From: Bacteriovoracaceae bacterium UBA6153
GTDB taxonomy: Bacteria > Bdellovibrionota > Bacteriovoracia > Bacteriovoracales > Bacteriovoracaceae
DNA: 64,000 nucleotides
NCBI GenBank assembly: GCA_002428265.1
Contig: DIUR01000033.1
Coordinates: 496,001-560,000, forward strand
Direction: 5' to 3'
Part shown: piece by piece, positions 63,619 to 64,000 of the stretch
How the letters are laid out: each line of letters begins with the position of its first letter
Numbering within the stretch: position 1 is the first letter of the stretch
Program-made: the position numbers and the translations under genes
The notes under the pieces: generated by a model
Seen by the model: the letters and a program-made list of their open reading frames with translations, nothing else
The model's database searches: none
What the model was told of the DNA's origin: nothing

Positions 63619-64000
63619 CTAACTTTGAAAGATTTTCGCTAATGCTAACAGTACAACTAATGAGAATACGATCTGTCTTAATTTTATGAGTATGTCTAAC
63701 TTTAAATGTTTTGAGATAATTTTTAATAAAGCAACTGATGATAAAATTCCAATTAACAAGTAAACAAAATCTTTACCTAATTCAAAATCCGCTCCTTGCT
63801 GTATCTGAATGATTAAAGAGCTCAGTGAAGATAAAGCTACTGCAAATAAACTCGTTGCCACAGCATTGGGTAGTTTGAAACGATACAGTCCAAGAAGTAT
63901 CGGGAGCATCAGCACCCCTCCCCCAAGACCTGTAAAGGTAGTCAGTGCCCCCAAGGTAAAACCAACAAGACTTGATAACCAGAAACTTTCTAAAGATTTA
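63619..64000 (-). CDS. TauE/SafE-family sulfite/anion exporter, C-terminal part (partial)
   Basis: The reading frame is open from the window edge, giving the second half of a TauE/SafE protein: GALTTFTGLGGGVLMLPILLG, then four membrane helices. The family exports sulfur-containing anions or organic sulfonates. The first half lies outside the window; an internal TTG at 63954 is not the real start. Its stop is 17 bases from the convergent cheD stop. Confidence 0.85.
   Translation of the reverse strand, partial: KSLESFWLSSLVGFTLGALTTFTGLGGGVLMLPILLGLYRFKLPNAVATSLFAVALSSLSSLIIQIQQGADFELGKDFVYLLIGILSSVALLKIISKHLKLDILIKLRQIVFSLVVLLALAKIFQS

Noticed and set aside
1..64000. CRISPR array, insertion sequence, prophage, rRNA or tRNA genes
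   Set aside because: No regular repeat-spacer pattern, transposase, phage structural gene or RNA gene was seen; the only transfer-like sign is the junction at ~61722.

Overview
The window is about 64 kb of low-GC (roughly 38 % by eye) Gram-negative chromosome. It is densely coded on both strands, with many 4-bp overlaps and tail-to-tail overlaps. I infer a member of Bdellovibrionota, most likely Bacteriovoracia (Bacteriovorax/Peredibacter-like). The reasons are low GC, many small secreted proteins, secreted cysteine-peptidase-like and peptidoglycan-cleaving enzymes, a fused CcoN-CcoO oxidase, and chemotaxis genes scattered through the region. No rRNA, tRNA, CRISPR array, insertion sequence or prophage was seen.

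Layout. 0-10 kb: end of an OmpA-type protein, a MAPEG protein, a chemoreceptor, a radical-SAM/UdgX DNA-damage pair, an L,D-transpeptidase-like protein, DUF421, a divergent phosphoesterase/lipid-kinase pair and a polysaccharide deacetylase. 10-18 kb: a tiny exported peptide, ahpC-ahpF, and a complete periplasmic molybdenum-hydroxylase operon (2Fe-2S subunit, Tat-exported molybdopterin subunit, diheme cytochrome, MocA-like and XdhC-like maturation factors, SufU-like scaffold). 18-32 kb: a secreted papain-like protein, an FNR-like regulator, a compact cbb3 oxidase operon (ccoI-S-NO-Q-P-G plus a DsbD_2 protein), then hemN and a HiPIP. 32-47 kb: a putative small RNA, a lysozyme-like secreted protein, Dps, UvrA2, formaldehyde detoxification (frmA/fghA), a PAS histidine kinase, an ABC exporter whose permease carries ankyrin repeats, and hemerythrin. 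47-59 kb: OsmC-YcaO, a YecM-DUF4269 fusion, a thioesterase, a regulator, MepA, and a seven-gene lipid-modification cluster (FAD oxidoreductase, DUF1365, CFA-synthase-like, chalcone-isomerase-like, DUF3833, NTF2-like, DUF2878-SDR). 59-64 kb: a divergent MetRS-like protein joined to the tail of a broken chemoreceptor gene, then cheR, cheD and a partial TauE/SafE protein.

Regulation readable from the sequence. (1) Five sigma-54 (-24/-12) promoters of the form TGGC-N8-TGC[A/T], all intergenic and correctly oriented. They precede the L,D-transpeptidase, the 66-residue exported peptide, the lysozyme-like gene, hemerythrin, and an otherwise empty region ending in an intrinsic terminator (candidate ~240-nt RNA). 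(2) Two class-II FNR-type promoters with identical geometry (box, 22 bp, TAAGAT) in front of the HiPIP-hemN operon and the cbb3 operon; the cognate FNR-like regulator with a plausible 4Fe-4S ligand set lies immediately upstream of the latter. (3) A sigma-28 promoter in front of the chemoreceptor. (4) Leaderless starts predicted for the cbb3 operon and the MetRS-like gene.

The strongest candidates for new biology are the MetRS-like protein with a remodelled amino-acid pocket sitting on a rearrangement scar, the sigma-54-driven small RNA, and the sigma-54 link to secreted cell-wall enzymes and a tiny exported peptide. All functional statements are from reading the sequence and recalled family knowledge; no database search was possible.
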